NCBI GenBank assembly: GCA_003671185.1
Contig: QWPN01000143.1
Coordinates: 1 to 37,879, forward strand
Direction: 5' to 3'
DNA: 37,879 bases
Source: Planctomycetota bacterium
GTDB lineage: Bacteria; Planctomycetota; Planctomycetia; Pirellulales; UBA1268
In this document: positions 25,741-33,814 of the stretch, one piece after another
Position numbering within the stretch: the first letter of the stretch is position 1
Layout of the letters: each line of letters opens with the position of its first letter
Notes under the pieces: model-generated
The model's database searches: none
What the model was told of the DNA's origin: nothing
The model's input: the letters and a program-made list of their open reading frames with translations, nothing else
Position numbers and translations under genes: made by a program

Positions 25741-27103
25741 CCGTCGTGGTGCCGGCCTTGCTCACCAGCCGGCCCACGAACACGGCCCCCTGCACGCTGC
25801 CGCTGCTCACGCTGAAGTCGACGCCGCCGCCCGTCGACAGCGTGCCGTCGCCGGTGCCCGGCAGGGTGACGGTGATCACGCCGCCGCGGATTTCGGCCCG
25901 CACCGGTCCGTTGATCGGCCCGCTGCCGCTGACCGTGCCGCTGTACGTGCCGGTGTACACGCCGTCGTAACGCCCCACGTCAGTGCGGCGGATGTTGAGG
26001 ATGCTCACGTCCGCTGCGTTCCGCCCCGAATAGAGCGGATCGCCGCTGATGGCGGGGCCGGTGACGATCCGGTAGAGGACGTTGCCGTTGAACAGGCCGT
26101 CATCCTGCCCGGTCACGGAGACCATGCGCGGAATATTCCACGTGGCCGGCGTGAACGTCACGGAACCCACGCCCGGCAAGCCCGCCGAGGGATTGCTGCT
26201 CGACAGTGGCACCGTGACGTCAGAGGTCGGCCGGTAGCGGAGCACCATGCCGAATGCCGTGGCGGCCCCCAGTTCGCTGGTCTTGAGGCCGGTGGTGGGC
26301 GTGACCGTGATGCCCGCCACGAGGATCCTTGAATCGAGGTTTCTGACGGTCACATTGCTCACGCCGAGTCCCAGGTAGAGCGGATCGGTACTGATCGTGT
26401 TGCCGGTGACGATGTGGTAGGTCCGCGTGCCGTCCCGCACCCCGTCCGGCTGACCCGTGACGGTCACGGTCTGTGGAACGCTGTAGTTGTCGGGCGTGAA
26501 CACGAGCTGCCCGACGCCCGGGATGCCCTCGCCCGGGTTGTCGCTCGTGATCAGGATCGACACGTCGGCGACGGGGCGGTAGTTGAGCTTTACGGTGAAC
26601 ACGTCGGTGCCCCCATCCTCCGACGTCTTCAGTCCGTTGGTTCTCTTCACGGTGGCCCCGGCGACGAGCATCCTGGAATCCCTGTTCGTGATGGTGGCGT
26701 CCTTGACCATCAGCCCGCTGTAGGCCGGATCGGTGCTGACGCAGTCGCCGGTGATCAGTTGGTAGACCTTGTTGCCGTCACGAACGCCGTCGGGCTGGCC
26801 GGTCACCCGCACCTGCTGGACGACGTTCCAGTTGGCCGGTGTGAACACGAGCTGCGACCTGTCGGCCTGCCCCTCCAGCGGGTTGCTCGACGCCAGCGGG
26901 ATCGTCACGTCCGCGCTGGGCTGCTGGGTGAGGGCCATTCTCACGATCGCGGAACCCCCGTCTTCGCTCGTATTCAGGCCGCGGGTGGGCGTGACCGTCA
27001 CGCCGGCGGTGAGGAGGCGGCGCACTTCCATCGATTCGAGGCCGAGCCTGTGAATCGACGCGGCGGGCCGACACTGGCGGTGGTGGAACGTGGAGGTAAA
27101 CAT
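25655..27103 (-). CDS. Exported three-repeat protein with LEPR-XLL-type N-terminus
   Basis: 482 residues from ATG 27103, with AGGAG 7 bases upstream. Near the N-terminus, LGLESMEVRRLLTAG matches the planctomycete LEPR-XLL-type export motif, so surface or extracellular delivery is inferred. Three repeats of about 115 residues follow (starting near residues 35, 148 and 262): each has GxTVTPTxGLxTSE, then ADVTIPLxSSNPxEG, xLVFTPxNW, VTVTGQPDGVRDG, and ends at a TDPLYSG. This pattern is like Calx-beta/cadherin-like surface repeats, with Asp-rich loops suited to calcium. The C-terminal segment (IRRTDVGRYDGVYTGTYSG...) is a separate beta domain. It diverges from the subtilase gene. Confidence 0.78.
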   Translation of the reverse strand: MFTSTFHHRQCRPAASIHRLGLESMEVRRLLTAGVTVTPTRGLNTSEDGGSAIVRMALTQQPSADVTIPLASSNPLEGQADRSQLVFTPANWNVVQQVRVTGQPDGVRDGNKVYQLITGDCVSTDPAYSGLMVKDATITNRDSRMLVAGATVKRTNGLKTSEDGGTDVFTVKLNYRPVADVSILITSDNPGEGIPGVGQLVFTPDNYSVPQTVTVTGQPDGVRDGTRTYHIVTGNTISTDPLYLGLGVSNVTVRNLDSRILVAGITVTPTTGLKTSELGAATAFGMVLRYRPTSDVTVPLSSSNPSAGLPGVGSVTFTPATWNIPRMVSVTGQDDGLFNGNVLYRIVTGPAISGDPLYSGRNAADVSILNIRRTDVGRYDGVYTGTYSGTVSGSGPINGPVRAEIRGGVITVTLPGTGDGTLSTGGGVDFSVSSGSVQGAVFVGRLVSKAGTTTVTGSGTWTYLDLSGVSANGRWNVLRTGL

Positions 27104-27568
27104 GTCGATACTCCTGCGAGCCAGTCGCGATGGTGTGTGGTGTGCGGAGTGCGGAACGCCCGCACGGTGCCGCCGGCTGATGCCCGATCATGCGGGTGAC
27201 GAATGAACCCTAAGGGGCGCGGGACGTCACGGGCAACGAATCGCGTCGGTGGCAGGGCGATCGCTTTTCAGGGGCAGTCGTGACCGGGCGGTGTGCAGGC
27301 GACACTTGCTCCGACATCGTGCGGCGCAGTGCGCGTGGCTGACTGAAGTCGCTGCGCCCCACGCGATCTGTCGCATATGGCCAGTGCGTGAAACTCCCGC
27401 TTTCTCCCGCCGTCGCCGGCCACGGGGGGTTTGTCGCCTCGGCGCCGCGTAGCATCCATCGGACGGGCACGGGGATGCACGTCCGTAGGCTCGTTCAGGG
27501 ACGAATATTCCTTCCGAGTGCGGCACCGGTGACGGTCGCTGCGATCGGCAACAGGAGGTGTGCGTCCC
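27104..27568. other. 465-bp divergent intergenic region
   Basis: It lies between the three-repeat protein and the subtilase, both with LEPR-XLL-type motifs. Apart from the Shine-Dalgarno sequences of both genes (AGGAG at the left end, AGGAGGTG at 27553-27560) I see no clear gene, promoter or repeat. Confidence 0.4.
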
Positions 27569-30500
27569 ATGAACCGGAAGTCGCGGCGTCGTAGGTGTCG
27601 CTGTGCAGCAAATCCGCTCGGCATCGAGCCGCTGGAAATGCGCTGCCTGCTCTCCGGCAGCGCAGCGGCGCTTTCCGCGCAGTCGATCGACCAGATCGTC
27701 TGGCAGGGGCAGCCGATCGACGTGCGGCCCGGCTATTGGAACGGCCGGTTCGAATCGGCTGTTCCCTACGGGCAGCCGGCGATCCCGCAGGCCCTCCTGC
27801 CGCTGCCCACGTGGACGACGTTCTCGCTGGGCGGCGGATTTTTCTCGCTTTCGGCACCCGGGGCCGACGAGCAACTTGTGGTGGACTGGGCAGCGGCCAC
27901 GCCCGGTGTGCTGGAGATCGAGCCCGACTTCATCATCGACGCGCCACCGGCGGCCGGTGCGACGGGCTCCATCGCGGCGGCCGACTCCACGGACCCGTCG
28001 GCGGTCCCCAACGACCCGTATTATCCACTGCAGTATGCCCCGCCGCTCATCCAGGCCCCCGCGGCTTGGGGCGTCTCCACCGGCAATCGCACCGTGGTGG
28101 TGGCGGTGCTCGACTCGGGCATCGATCTCGCGCACCCTGACCTGGCCGCCAACGTCTGGATCAACCCGCGGGAGTTGCCCGTCAACGGCATCGACGACGA
28201 ACTGAACGGGTTCGTCGACGACGTGAACGGCTGGAACTTCATCGACGGCACAAACAACGTGCAGGACGGCTTCGGCCACGGCACGCACGTTGCCGGGATC
28301 ATCGGCGCAGTGGGCAACAATGCCGTGGGTGTGGCCGGCCTGGGCTGGCAGGTGGCGCTGATGCCCCTCAAGATCCTCAACAACAGCGGCGTGGGCACGG
28401 CCTCCGCGGCGGTCGCCGCCATCAACTACGTGACGATGCTGCGCCGGGACTTCGAGACCAACATCGTGGTCTCGAACAACTCCTGGGGCGCGGGCGGAAT
28501 CGCCTCGACGGTGATGCGGGATGCCATCCGTGCCATGGGGGACGTGGGCATCACCTTCGTGGCTGCCGCCGGCAACAGCGGCAGCAACAACGACATCATC
28601 CCCAACTACCCCAGCAGCTACGACGTCTCCAACGTGATCTCGGTCGCCGCCAGCACCCCTGACGACTCCCTGGCCGGCTTTTCCAACTACGGGGCGACCA
28701 CGGTCGACCTCGCCGCCCCCGGCACCGTGATCTACTCGACCGTGCTCGGCGGGGCCTACAACTACCTGTCGGGCACGTCGATGGCGGCCCCGCAGGTGGC
28801 CGGCTCCATCGCGCTCCTGGCGGCCGCGAAACCCAGCCTCGCCGTCGCCCAGATCCGCGCGGCGATCCTCGGCTCCACCGACACGATCCCGGGGATGGTG
28901 GGCAAAACCGTCACCGGGGGCCGGCTCAACGTGACTGGAGCGATGAAATCGCTCGGCTTGACGCCGGTGGTGCCGCCCACGCCGCCGCCACCCCCTCCCC
29001 CGCCGACACCCGCCGTCCAGCCGTTCCTCGACGACTTCAACCAGCCCAACAGCCCGACGCTGTCGGGCTTCTGGCGAACTCGGATCGGCTCGATCGGCAT
29101 CGTCAATCAGACGGCACAATCCCGGGTCGCGGGAGCATCGATCTCAACGCTCAACGGCGTGTCGATCGTGGATTCGTTGAGCCAGGCCTTCTTCAACCTG
29201 CGCACGGGCACGAACGTGGGCCTCGTGGCCCGTTACAGCGGCGGCGGCGACACCCGCATGTACCTGGCGGGCGTGGCTCGCTCCGGCACCGGGTTCGCGG
29301 GCACGATCTGGCGGAACACGGGCGCTGGCTGGACGGTGATCGGCAGCGGCATCGTGACCGCCAGTTCAGGCGTCATGCAGTTCGGCGTGGCGGGCTCCTC
29401 GCTGACGCTGTTCGTGAACGGCATCCGCGTCGCCGGCGCCTACGACACCGCCATCAGCGGCCCGGGCGGCGTGGGCATCCGGTTCGTGGGGGCGGGAGCG
29501 TCGATCGACAACTACTCGCAGAGCACCCTCACGGCCCCCGTGCGGACCAATGTCACGCTGCCGTTCACGGAAACCTTCAGCGGAACCGACAGCCCCTACG
29601 TGCCCGCTTCGTGGACCAAGCGCATCGGCAACCTCGCCGTGTCGAGCAACGTGGTCGTCTCCCGACTCAACAACGCGTCGATCATGGCGCTCAACGGCGC
29701 GACCGCGAGGGACTCGAGCCAGGTGGCGTTCGTCAACGTCGTTGGCGGCACCGTGGCGGGGCTGGTGGCCCGTTACACCGGGACCGGCGACGCCCGCATG
29801 TATCTGGGTGGACTGCAGCGGGCGGGGACGAGTTACGTGGGCCGGATCTGGGTGAACACGGGCCTGGGGTGGAGAATCCTCAACAGCGGGCCGGCACTGG
29901 GCGGCTCGGGCGTGCTCCAGTTCGACGTCGCCGGCTCCGCGCTGACGCTGTATCTCAACGGCAAGAAGGTTGCCGCGGCCTACAGCACGGCCATCCCCGG
30001 ACCGGGCGCGCTGGGCATCCGCTTCGTGGGGCCGGGGGTCGTCGCCGACAATTACACGGCGGCTGCCCTCACGCCCCCCGTGCCGGCCGCGGTGACGTCG
30101 CCCTTCGGCGACTCGTTCATTCGCGCGAACAGCAACTACATCTCGGGCAACTGGATCCAGGGGATCGGCAACGTGGCGATCAGCGACGACACCGTGCTGT
30201 CGCGGATTGGCGGCGTGTCGCTCGTCACCCTGCGCGGCCCCGCACCGCGGGATTCGAGCACGAGTGCGCAGGCCGTGGTGAACATCGGCGACGGCCAGTC
30301 GGCGTGGCTCTTCGCCCGCCATTCCGGGACCGCCGACAACCGCATGTACATCGCCGGCCTGGTGCGGGACGGCGACCGATATTTTGGCCGCATCTGGCGC
30401 AACACCGGCTGCAGCCACTGGACGCAGCTCGCCTCCGTCGCCGTTCCCGGCGGTTCGGGGCGGATTCGCTTCGACTGCATCGGCCCGTCGCTGACGCTGT

Positions 30501-30622
30501 TTCTCAACGGCGTGAAGATTGCCGCGGTGCGGGACTACACCATTCCCGGTCCGGGCACCGTGGGGCTGCGGCTGGTGGGGGACGGCACGACGATCGACAG
30601 CTACTCGTACGTCCGCCGCTGA
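27569..30622 (+). CDS. Subtilisin-like (S8) protease with three C-terminal repeats
   Basis: 1017 residues from ATG 27569 with AGGAGGTG 8 bases upstream. The N-terminus is basic, then GIEPLEMRCLLSG, the LEPR-XLL-type motif. The catalytic triad is complete: Asp182 (AVLDSGIDLAHPDLA), His237 (GFGHGTHVAGIIG) and Ser404 (LSGTSMAAPQVAG). Around residue 467 a Pro-rich linker (PPTPPPPPPPPTP) leads to three repeats of about 180 residues, starting near 485, 665 and 845. They share the order DxFxxxNS, WxxRIGxxxI, VARYxGxGDxRMYLxG, IWxNTGxGW and GPGxxGIRFVG. They resemble LamG/jelly-roll adhesion modules. A secreted protease that binds sugars or cell wall is inferred. Confidence 0.9.
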   Translation: MNRKSRRRRCRCAANPLGIEPLEMRCLLSGSAAALSAQSIDQIVWQGQPIDVRPGYWNGRFESAVPYGQPAIPQALLPLPTWTTFSLGGGFFSLSAPGADEQLVVDWAAATPGVLEIEPDFIIDAPPAAGATGSIAAADSTDPSAVPNDPYYPLQYAPPLIQAPAAWGVSTGNRTVVVAVLDSGIDLAHPDLAANVWINPRELPVNGIDDELNGFVDDVNGWNFIDGTNNVQDGFGHGTHVAGIIGAVGNNAVGVAGLGWQVALMPLKILNNSGVGTASAAVAAINYVTMLRRDFETNIVVSNNSWGAGGIASTVMRDAIRAMGDVGITFVAAAGNSGSNNDIIPNYPSSYDVSNVISVAASTPDDSLAGFSNYGATTVDLAAPGTVIYSTVLGGAYNYLSGTSMAAPQVAGSIALLAAAKPSLAVAQIRAAILGSTDTIPGMVGKTVTGGRLNVTGAMKSLGLTPVVPPTPPPPPPPPTPAVQPFLDDFNQPNSPTLSGFWRTRIGSIGIVNQTAQSRVAGASISTLNGVSIVDSLSQAFFNLRTGTNVGLVARYSGGGDTRMYLAGVARSGTGFAGTIWRNTGAGWTVIGSGIVTASSGVMQFGVAGSSLTLFVNGIRVAGAYDTAISGPGGVGIRFVGAGASIDNYSQSTLTAPVRTNVTLPFTETFSGTDSPYVPASWTKRIGNLAVSSNVVVSRLNNASIMALNGATARDSSQVAFVNVVGGTVAGLVARYTGTGDARMYLGGLQRAGTSYVGRIWVNTGLGWRILNSGPALGGSGVLQFDVAGSALTLYLNGKKVAAAYSTAIPGPGALGIRFVGPGVVADNYTAAALTPPVPAAVTSPFGDSFIRANSNYISGNWIQGIGNVAISDDTVLSRIGGVSLVTLRGPAPRDSSTSAQAVVNIGDGQSAWLFARHSGTADNRMYIAGLVRDGDRYFGRIWRNTGCSHWTQLASVAVPGGSGRIRFDCIGPSLTLFLNGVKIAAVRDYTIPGPGTVGLRLVGDGTTIDSYSYVRR

Positions 30623-30721
30623 GCCGCCGCGGGCGGTTGGCTGAAGGGCTTCCGCGAGCCGCGGGTCAAACCCGCCGTCACGCGCGTGTGCGACGTGTTG
30701 CGGCGGTGCGTGGGCATTCCT

Positions 30722-30744
30722 AGTGGGCGACGAGGGACTCGAAC
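30722..30744 (+). other. Left attachment core (remnant of tRNA-Val 3' end)
   Basis: A 23-bp sequence identical to the right core, starting AGTGGGCGAC. It corresponds to the T-arm and acceptor 3' strand of the tRNA on the minus strand. No tRNA 5' part is present here, so it is a truncated duplicate. Confidence 0.9.
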
Positions 30745-30923
30745 GGCCCACGTCTGGCCCGAGAAAAACGCGACATCCGCGAGCAGGCGACGCGCAATCC
30801 GACGCGCGCACTCAACTCCAGGCCATGGCGGTTGCCTGGAGCCGGCTGCCACCGGCAGGCCGGCGGCGGATCGTGGAGGTGATCCGCCACGAGTTCGAGC
30901 GGACGATCCGCCCTGGCTCGTGA
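30723..30923 (+). other. Frame at the left end, possible integrase tail in the circular form
   Basis: This 66-codon frame begins inside the att core and continues the same reading phase as the integrase at the right end (both read VGDEGLE across the core). It then reads GDAQSDAR, which also occurs inside the integrase tail, and a helix-like end (AVAWSRLPPAGRRRIVEVIRHEFERTIRPGS). No good ribosome binding site precedes it in the integrated form. In a circular element it would be fused to the integrase. It could also be a remnant of an older integrase end. Confidence 0.4.
30785..30809 (+). repeat. 25-bp direct repeat, left copy (arm-type site candidate)
   Basis: Identical over 25 bp to 37536-37560; both start AGGCGACGCG. 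It lies 40 bp inside the left core. Confidence 0.8.
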
Positions 30924-30956
30924 TCTGCCACCGCCGATCTGCATGGCTTGCGGTGT

Positions 30957-30971
30957 CCACCTGTACGGTGG
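30957..30971 (+). promoter_or_regulatory. Inverted repeat before the LexA-like gene (operator candidate)
   Basis: CCACC-TGTAC-GGTGG, perfect 5-bp arms, ending four bases before the start codon of the regulator. Its position suggests autoregulation. The octamer CTGTACGG recurs at 32754-32761. Confidence 0.4.
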
Positions 30972-30975
30972 AACC

Positions 30976-31236
30976 ATGGTCACGCAAAAGCCCGCCACGC
31001 AGCGTCCACTGACGCGCCGCCAAAACGAGGTGGTTTGCTTCGTTCGTCGCTTTGTGCGGTCGCGTGGCTTTCCGCCGACGCTCCGTGAGATTGCCGACGA
31101 ACTCGGAGTGAACCATACCGCTGTCGCCGGTCACCTGTTGGCCGCTGAACGTAAAGGCGTTTTACGGCGGTCCGGCCGAACCGCTCGTGGACTCACTCTC
31201 ACCCCAGATGGAGGCAAGAATGGCTGCTCAGGTTGA
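30976..31236 (+). CDS. LexA-like winged-helix DNA-binding protein without peptidase domain
   Basis: 86 residues from ATG 30976 (MVTQKPATQRPLTRRQ). The protein matches the N-terminal DNA-binding domain of LexA: LTRRQNEVVCFVRRFVRSRGFPPTLREIADELGVNHTAVAGHLLAAERKGVLRR, with the helix-turn-helix at TLREIADELG and HTAVAGHLLAAERKG. The C-terminal Ser-Lys auto-peptidase domain of true LexA is absent, so RecA-induced self-cleavage is not expected. It is the first full gene after the left core and overlaps the next gene by 17 bases. It likely controls element genes. Confidence 0.75.
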   Translation: MVTQKPATQRPLTRRQNEVVCFVRRFVRSRGFPPTLREIADELGVNHTAVAGHLLAAERKGVLRRSGRTARGLTLTPDGGKNGCSG

Positions 31237-31747
31237 ACCCGCAGTTGTGGAGAAGAAATCCCGCAGCAGGAACGCGACGCCACCGACGTTCGCCGACATC
31301 GCTGCCAGAAAAATGCGGGACCGCATCGAAGCGTACCGAAAGTATGTTCGCCGAGCGGCTGACGGCGAACAGTTGGATGACGCCGACCTGTCTGATGTCG
31401 CCGACCTGCTGGCGGTTATGTCGCTTCCGGATTATGCGTGGCCGCTGCACGTTGAAGCGACCAAACGTTACGACGTTGTCGCGGCGAAACTGAGGGCGGC
31501 GGTGGACGCCGCTCCAGCGAATCGGGAGCGGAGCCTGCAACTAGGTAAGGAAATTGAAGCCCTCCAGGCAAAGCTGCGGACGCTGTTGGAAGAACGCCGC
31601 AAGGCAGAGGCGGGAGTGAACAAGGGGACTTCGTACAGCCACTCGCTGTCACAAATGGCGGTGGAACATGCTGTGGTTCTCGCCGACATAGACATTGCCG
31701 TGTCGCTGCGGCTGGAGGAACTGAACAAGCGGAGGGCAGCATCGTGA
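31220..31747 (+). CDS. Coiled-coil hypothetical protein
   Basis: 175 residues from ATG 31220, with GGAGG 5 bases upstream; the start overlaps the end of the LexA-like gene. Residues 15-75 are charged and helical (FADIAARKMRDRIEAYRKYVRR, DDADLSDVADLLAVMSLP). Residues about 100-140 form a heptad-like coiled coil (RSLQLGKEIEALQAKLRTLLEERRK). I recognise no family. Coiled-coil proteins of this kind serve scaffolding or phage tail and head functions, but that is a guess. Its stop overlaps the next start (GTGA). Confidence 0.65.
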   Translation: MAAQVEPAVVEKKSRSRNATPPTFADIAARKMRDRIEAYRKYVRRAADGEQLDDADLSDVADLLAVMSLPDYAWPLHVEATKRYDVVAAKLRAAVDAAPANRERSLQLGKEIEALQAKLRTLLEERRKAEAGVNKGTSYSHSLSQMAVEHAVVLADIDIAVSLRLEELNKRRAAS

Positions 31748-32448
31748 TTATTGAAAGAGCCGCATATCACCTGGACGCTACCGCCGTCGCTCACAAACTC
31801 CGCAACGCGCCGGCGTGGGTCAGGAGTTCAAAACCTGCCAAGCGACTTCCAGCGACATCTGCCGCGACGCTGCGGCCCTCGGCGAACACTCCAAGCGTCG
31901 CAGGCTGGCTCGTGGGCTCAGTGGCCCCAGGCGTGTCTGCTCCCGCGTATTCGCCGCAGGATGGGCTGACGATGCCCGAGACGTTCGCCGGCTCCGCCTG
32001 GGCCGGCGTGATGGAGCAGGTTCGCCATGGCGCGAAGCCTGTCATGTTGTGGACGCGACACGCTGGGAAGATGCTGGCCGCCACGAGCATGGGAACGCTG
32101 CGGCTCGAACTCCATCCCGTTATCGGCGTCATGTTTGAGGCGACGATCGAAGCCGGCCCCACGGAGCGGATGCTGCTCGAGGAGTTTGGGCCGGCAGGTG
32201 TAGGAACCTCGGTTGCCTACCACACTCCCACGTTCGCATACGAACAGCGTGAAGGCAGGAGAATCCGAATCGTGACATCCTGCACGGTGGAGCACATTGC
32301 CCTCGTGCGGAAGGATAGCGGTGAACGAGCGTTATTCGCTGCGGCTCGCTGCTTCGCCGTCACGGCCGACAATCGCGGGAGACTGCCGCAGGCGTGGAGC
32401 GACGCGCGGACGAGTTCGTGGAAGTTGATGCGGACCGCTCGCGGCTGA
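31744..32448 (+). CDS. Possible HK97 prohead-protease-like protein
   Basis: 234 residues from GTG 31744, overlapping the stop of the coiled-coil gene. The first 70 residues are Ala/Ser/Pro-rich and look unstructured. The core resembles U35/HK97 prohead proteases: RHAGKMLAATSMGTLRLELHPVIGVMFEATI, then LLEEFGPAGVGTSVAYHTPTF and IVTSCTVEHIALVRKDSG, with a His, Ser and Glu in roughly the order of that family. The resemblance is motif level only. No capsid, portal or terminase gene accompanies it, so it could serve a satellite that remodels a helper capsid, or have been repurposed. Confidence 0.45.
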   Translation: MIIERAAYHLDATAVAHKLRNAPAWVRSSKPAKRLPATSAATLRPSANTPSVAGWLVGSVAPGVSAPAYSPQDGLTMPETFAGSAWAGVMEQVRHGAKPVMLWTRHAGKMLAATSMGTLRLELHPVIGVMFEATIEAGPTERMLLEEFGPAGVGTSVAYHTPTFAYEQREGRRIRIVTSCTVEHIALVRKDSGERALFAAARCFAVTADNRGRLPQAWSDARTSSWKLMRTARG

Positions 32449-32888
32449 GCGTTCGCGTGGTGTCGATGTTGCAACGCCACAGGATCCCGCAGGTACGGTG
32501 CAGGGTGGTCGCAGACACGGGCTGTGCCGACACGAAAAACCACGGTCGCCCGCTCTGCGTAGATTCCGTTGAAATTGGAAGTTTCGACTTCTCGAACGAT
32601 TGACGCCAGCCGCCGGCGATAGCCAAAAGTTGCAATTTCGGCCACGCATACGCGTGATGGAACCGTGGGGTTTAGCTGGCGTTTTTAGCCTATTCGGCGA
32701 CCCGCCCTTCCCGGTGGCTGTTTGTGCCGCTGAATATGCACGCCCGTACACGTCTGTACGGCCGTGACCCTTAAAAGGCCGTAAGGTTCGCTCGGGGAAC
32801 TGCAAGGGTCGTGGGGTGGTTTTGTCTGTTCGGTAGGTAGCGATTCATGCGTGATCGTGAACCGCCGTTACCTCCAGGAGAACAGACA
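32449..32888. other. 440-bp gap inside the element with hairpins
   Basis: A weak frame from 32394 to 32603 overlaps the previous gene and lacks a good start. The gap holds a UUCG-type hairpin (32578-32591, GAAGT-TTCG-ACTTC) and two overlapping inverted repeats at 32745-32783. It is the likely control region of the downstream HTH and replication genes. Confidence 0.5.
32745..32783 (+). repeat. Two overlapping inverted repeats
   Basis: CGTACA-CGTC-TGTACG (32745-32760) is a perfect 6-bp stem with a 4-base loop. TACGGCC and GGCCGTA (32757-32763, 32777-32783) form a second 7-bp stem across 13 bases. They share bases, so only one can form at a time. They precede the first HTH gene. Confidence 0.5.
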
Positions 32889-33101
32889 GTGGTTGAACGA
32901 CATCTCACGGCGCGCGAACTCGCCGCGCTCACTGGCATCCGCGAAGGCACTCTCGCCGCGTGGCGGTCGCGCGAAAACAAGCGACCGGATTCCAAGCCCA
33001 TCGGCCCCAGGTGGAAGCGATTCGGCCGCGCCGTTCGCTATCCAGAATCCGGCGTTTCCGAGTGGATGGGCCAGCGTGAATTGCGGCCATTCGTGAAGTG
33101 A
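32889..33101 (+). CDS. Excisionase-like HTH protein 1
   Basis: 70 residues from GTG 32889 (VVERHLTARELAALTG), chosen because AGGAG lies 8 bases upstream. An earlier in-frame ATG at 32847 gives 84 residues but has a weaker ribosome binding site. The helix-turn-helix is LTARELAALTGIREGTLAAWRSREN, followed by RFGRAVRYPESGVSEWMG, the typical wing and end helix of MerR/excisionase (Xis)-type proteins. Such proteins bend DNA at att sites or act as repressors. A second similar gene lies 79 bp downstream. Confidence 0.7.
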   Translation: MVERHLTARELAALTGIREGTLAAWRSRENKRPDSKPIGPRWKRFGRAVRYPESGVSEWMGQRELRPFVK

Positions 33102-33180
33102 TTCCCAAAAGCGAACGAGCCGCCGGTCGTGACCCGGCGGCCCTGAGTTCGCACAACACCACCACGTCATGGAGCGACGC

Positions 33181-33417
33181 ATGGTTCCCTCAGAATACAA
33201 CACCTCGGCAACGGCGCGAGACGCCGATCCGCTCGCGTTGCGACCACGCGAGGCTGCCCAAGCCCTGGGAATCAGTGAACGAACCTTGTGGTCGCTCACG
33301 AAGGCCGGGAAGGTCCCGTTCGTGCGGTTCGGCAAGGCCGTCCGCTATCCCGTTCACCTGCTGCGTCGGTCGCTGGAAGAACAATCCCGCGTCGCGGAGG
33401 TGGCCTCCCATGAGTGA
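33181..33417 (+). CDS. Excisionase-like HTH protein 2
   Basis: 78 residues from ATG 33181, with GGAG 6 bases upstream; ATG 33169 in frame is an alternative. The domain LRPREAAQALGISERTLWSLTKAGKVPFVRFGKAVRYPVHLLRRSLEEQ matches HTH_17-type (PF12728) DNA-binding proteins: helix 2 and 3 at AAQALGISERTLW, wing at VRFGKAVRYP. It shares FGxAVRYP with protein 1, so the two could form a related pair with different targets. The next gene overlaps its end. Confidence 0.75.
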   Translation: MVPSEYNTSATARDADPLALRPREAAQALGISERTLWSLTKAGKVPFVRFGKAVRYPVHLLRRSLEEQSRVAEVASHE

Positions 33418-33814
33418 CCACCGCGACATCTTCACCGAGTCTCGAACGCTCACGCTCCAGGCCATCGTGTTCCGAGCCCTGCGGGATCGTGGCCTGGAAC
33501 CTGAGTTGAGCGACACCTCGGCAACGCGCGTCCAGCCGGCTGAGGACATCCAGGAACAGTGGTTCCGCATCCTTGTGAGCACCGACATCGTGGCCCACCT
33601 GCGGTCCACGATCGGTCTGGAGGAGTTCGAGCGTCGCTGGGTTCACGGCGTGGTGGATGCCGTCTGTCGCCGCCACGAGCGGCGGCAGCGGCAGATTGTG
33701 AACCGTCGCTCCATGGCCGTCGCTCACGAGCCGGCCCTCGTCTCCACGAGCACCGCGACAGTGACCGCCACCACCGTGGTGTTCCGCCGCAGGACCGGAG
33801 GCGCGCATGGCTGA
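33410..33814 (+). CDS. Small hypothetical protein of the replication module
   Basis: 134 residues from ATG 33410 (GGAGG 9 bases upstream), overlapping the HTH gene. It starts MSDHRDIFTESRTLTLQAIVFRALRD; the central part is helical, with EFERRWVHGVVDAVCRRHERRQRQIVNRR being strongly basic, so nucleic acid binding is possible. The C-terminus is Thr/Val-rich. I do not recognise a family. A longer reading of the frame from 33098 overlaps the HTH gene and is rejected. Its stop overlaps the start of the ATPase gene, so it is probably made together with it. Confidence 0.6.
   Translation: MSDHRDIFTESRTLTLQAIVFRALRDRGLEPELSDTSATRVQPAEDIQEQWFRILVSTDIVAHLRSTIGLEEFERRWVHGVVDAVCRRHERRQRQIVNRRSMAVAHEPALVSTSTATVTATTVVFRRRTGGAHG

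Noticed and set aside
27227-29119. Minus-strand frame of 630 codons
   Set aside because: It covers the antisense of the subtilase catalytic domain, whose triad is clear on the other strand.
29366-30811. Minus-strand frame of 481 codons
   Set aside because: It is antisense to the protease repeats and crosses the left att core into the element.
32394-32603. Frame of 69 codons after the prohead-protease-like gene
   Set aside because: It overlaps the previous gene by 55 bases, starts at a GTG without a ribosome binding site and matches no family. A degenerate small protein cannot be excluded.
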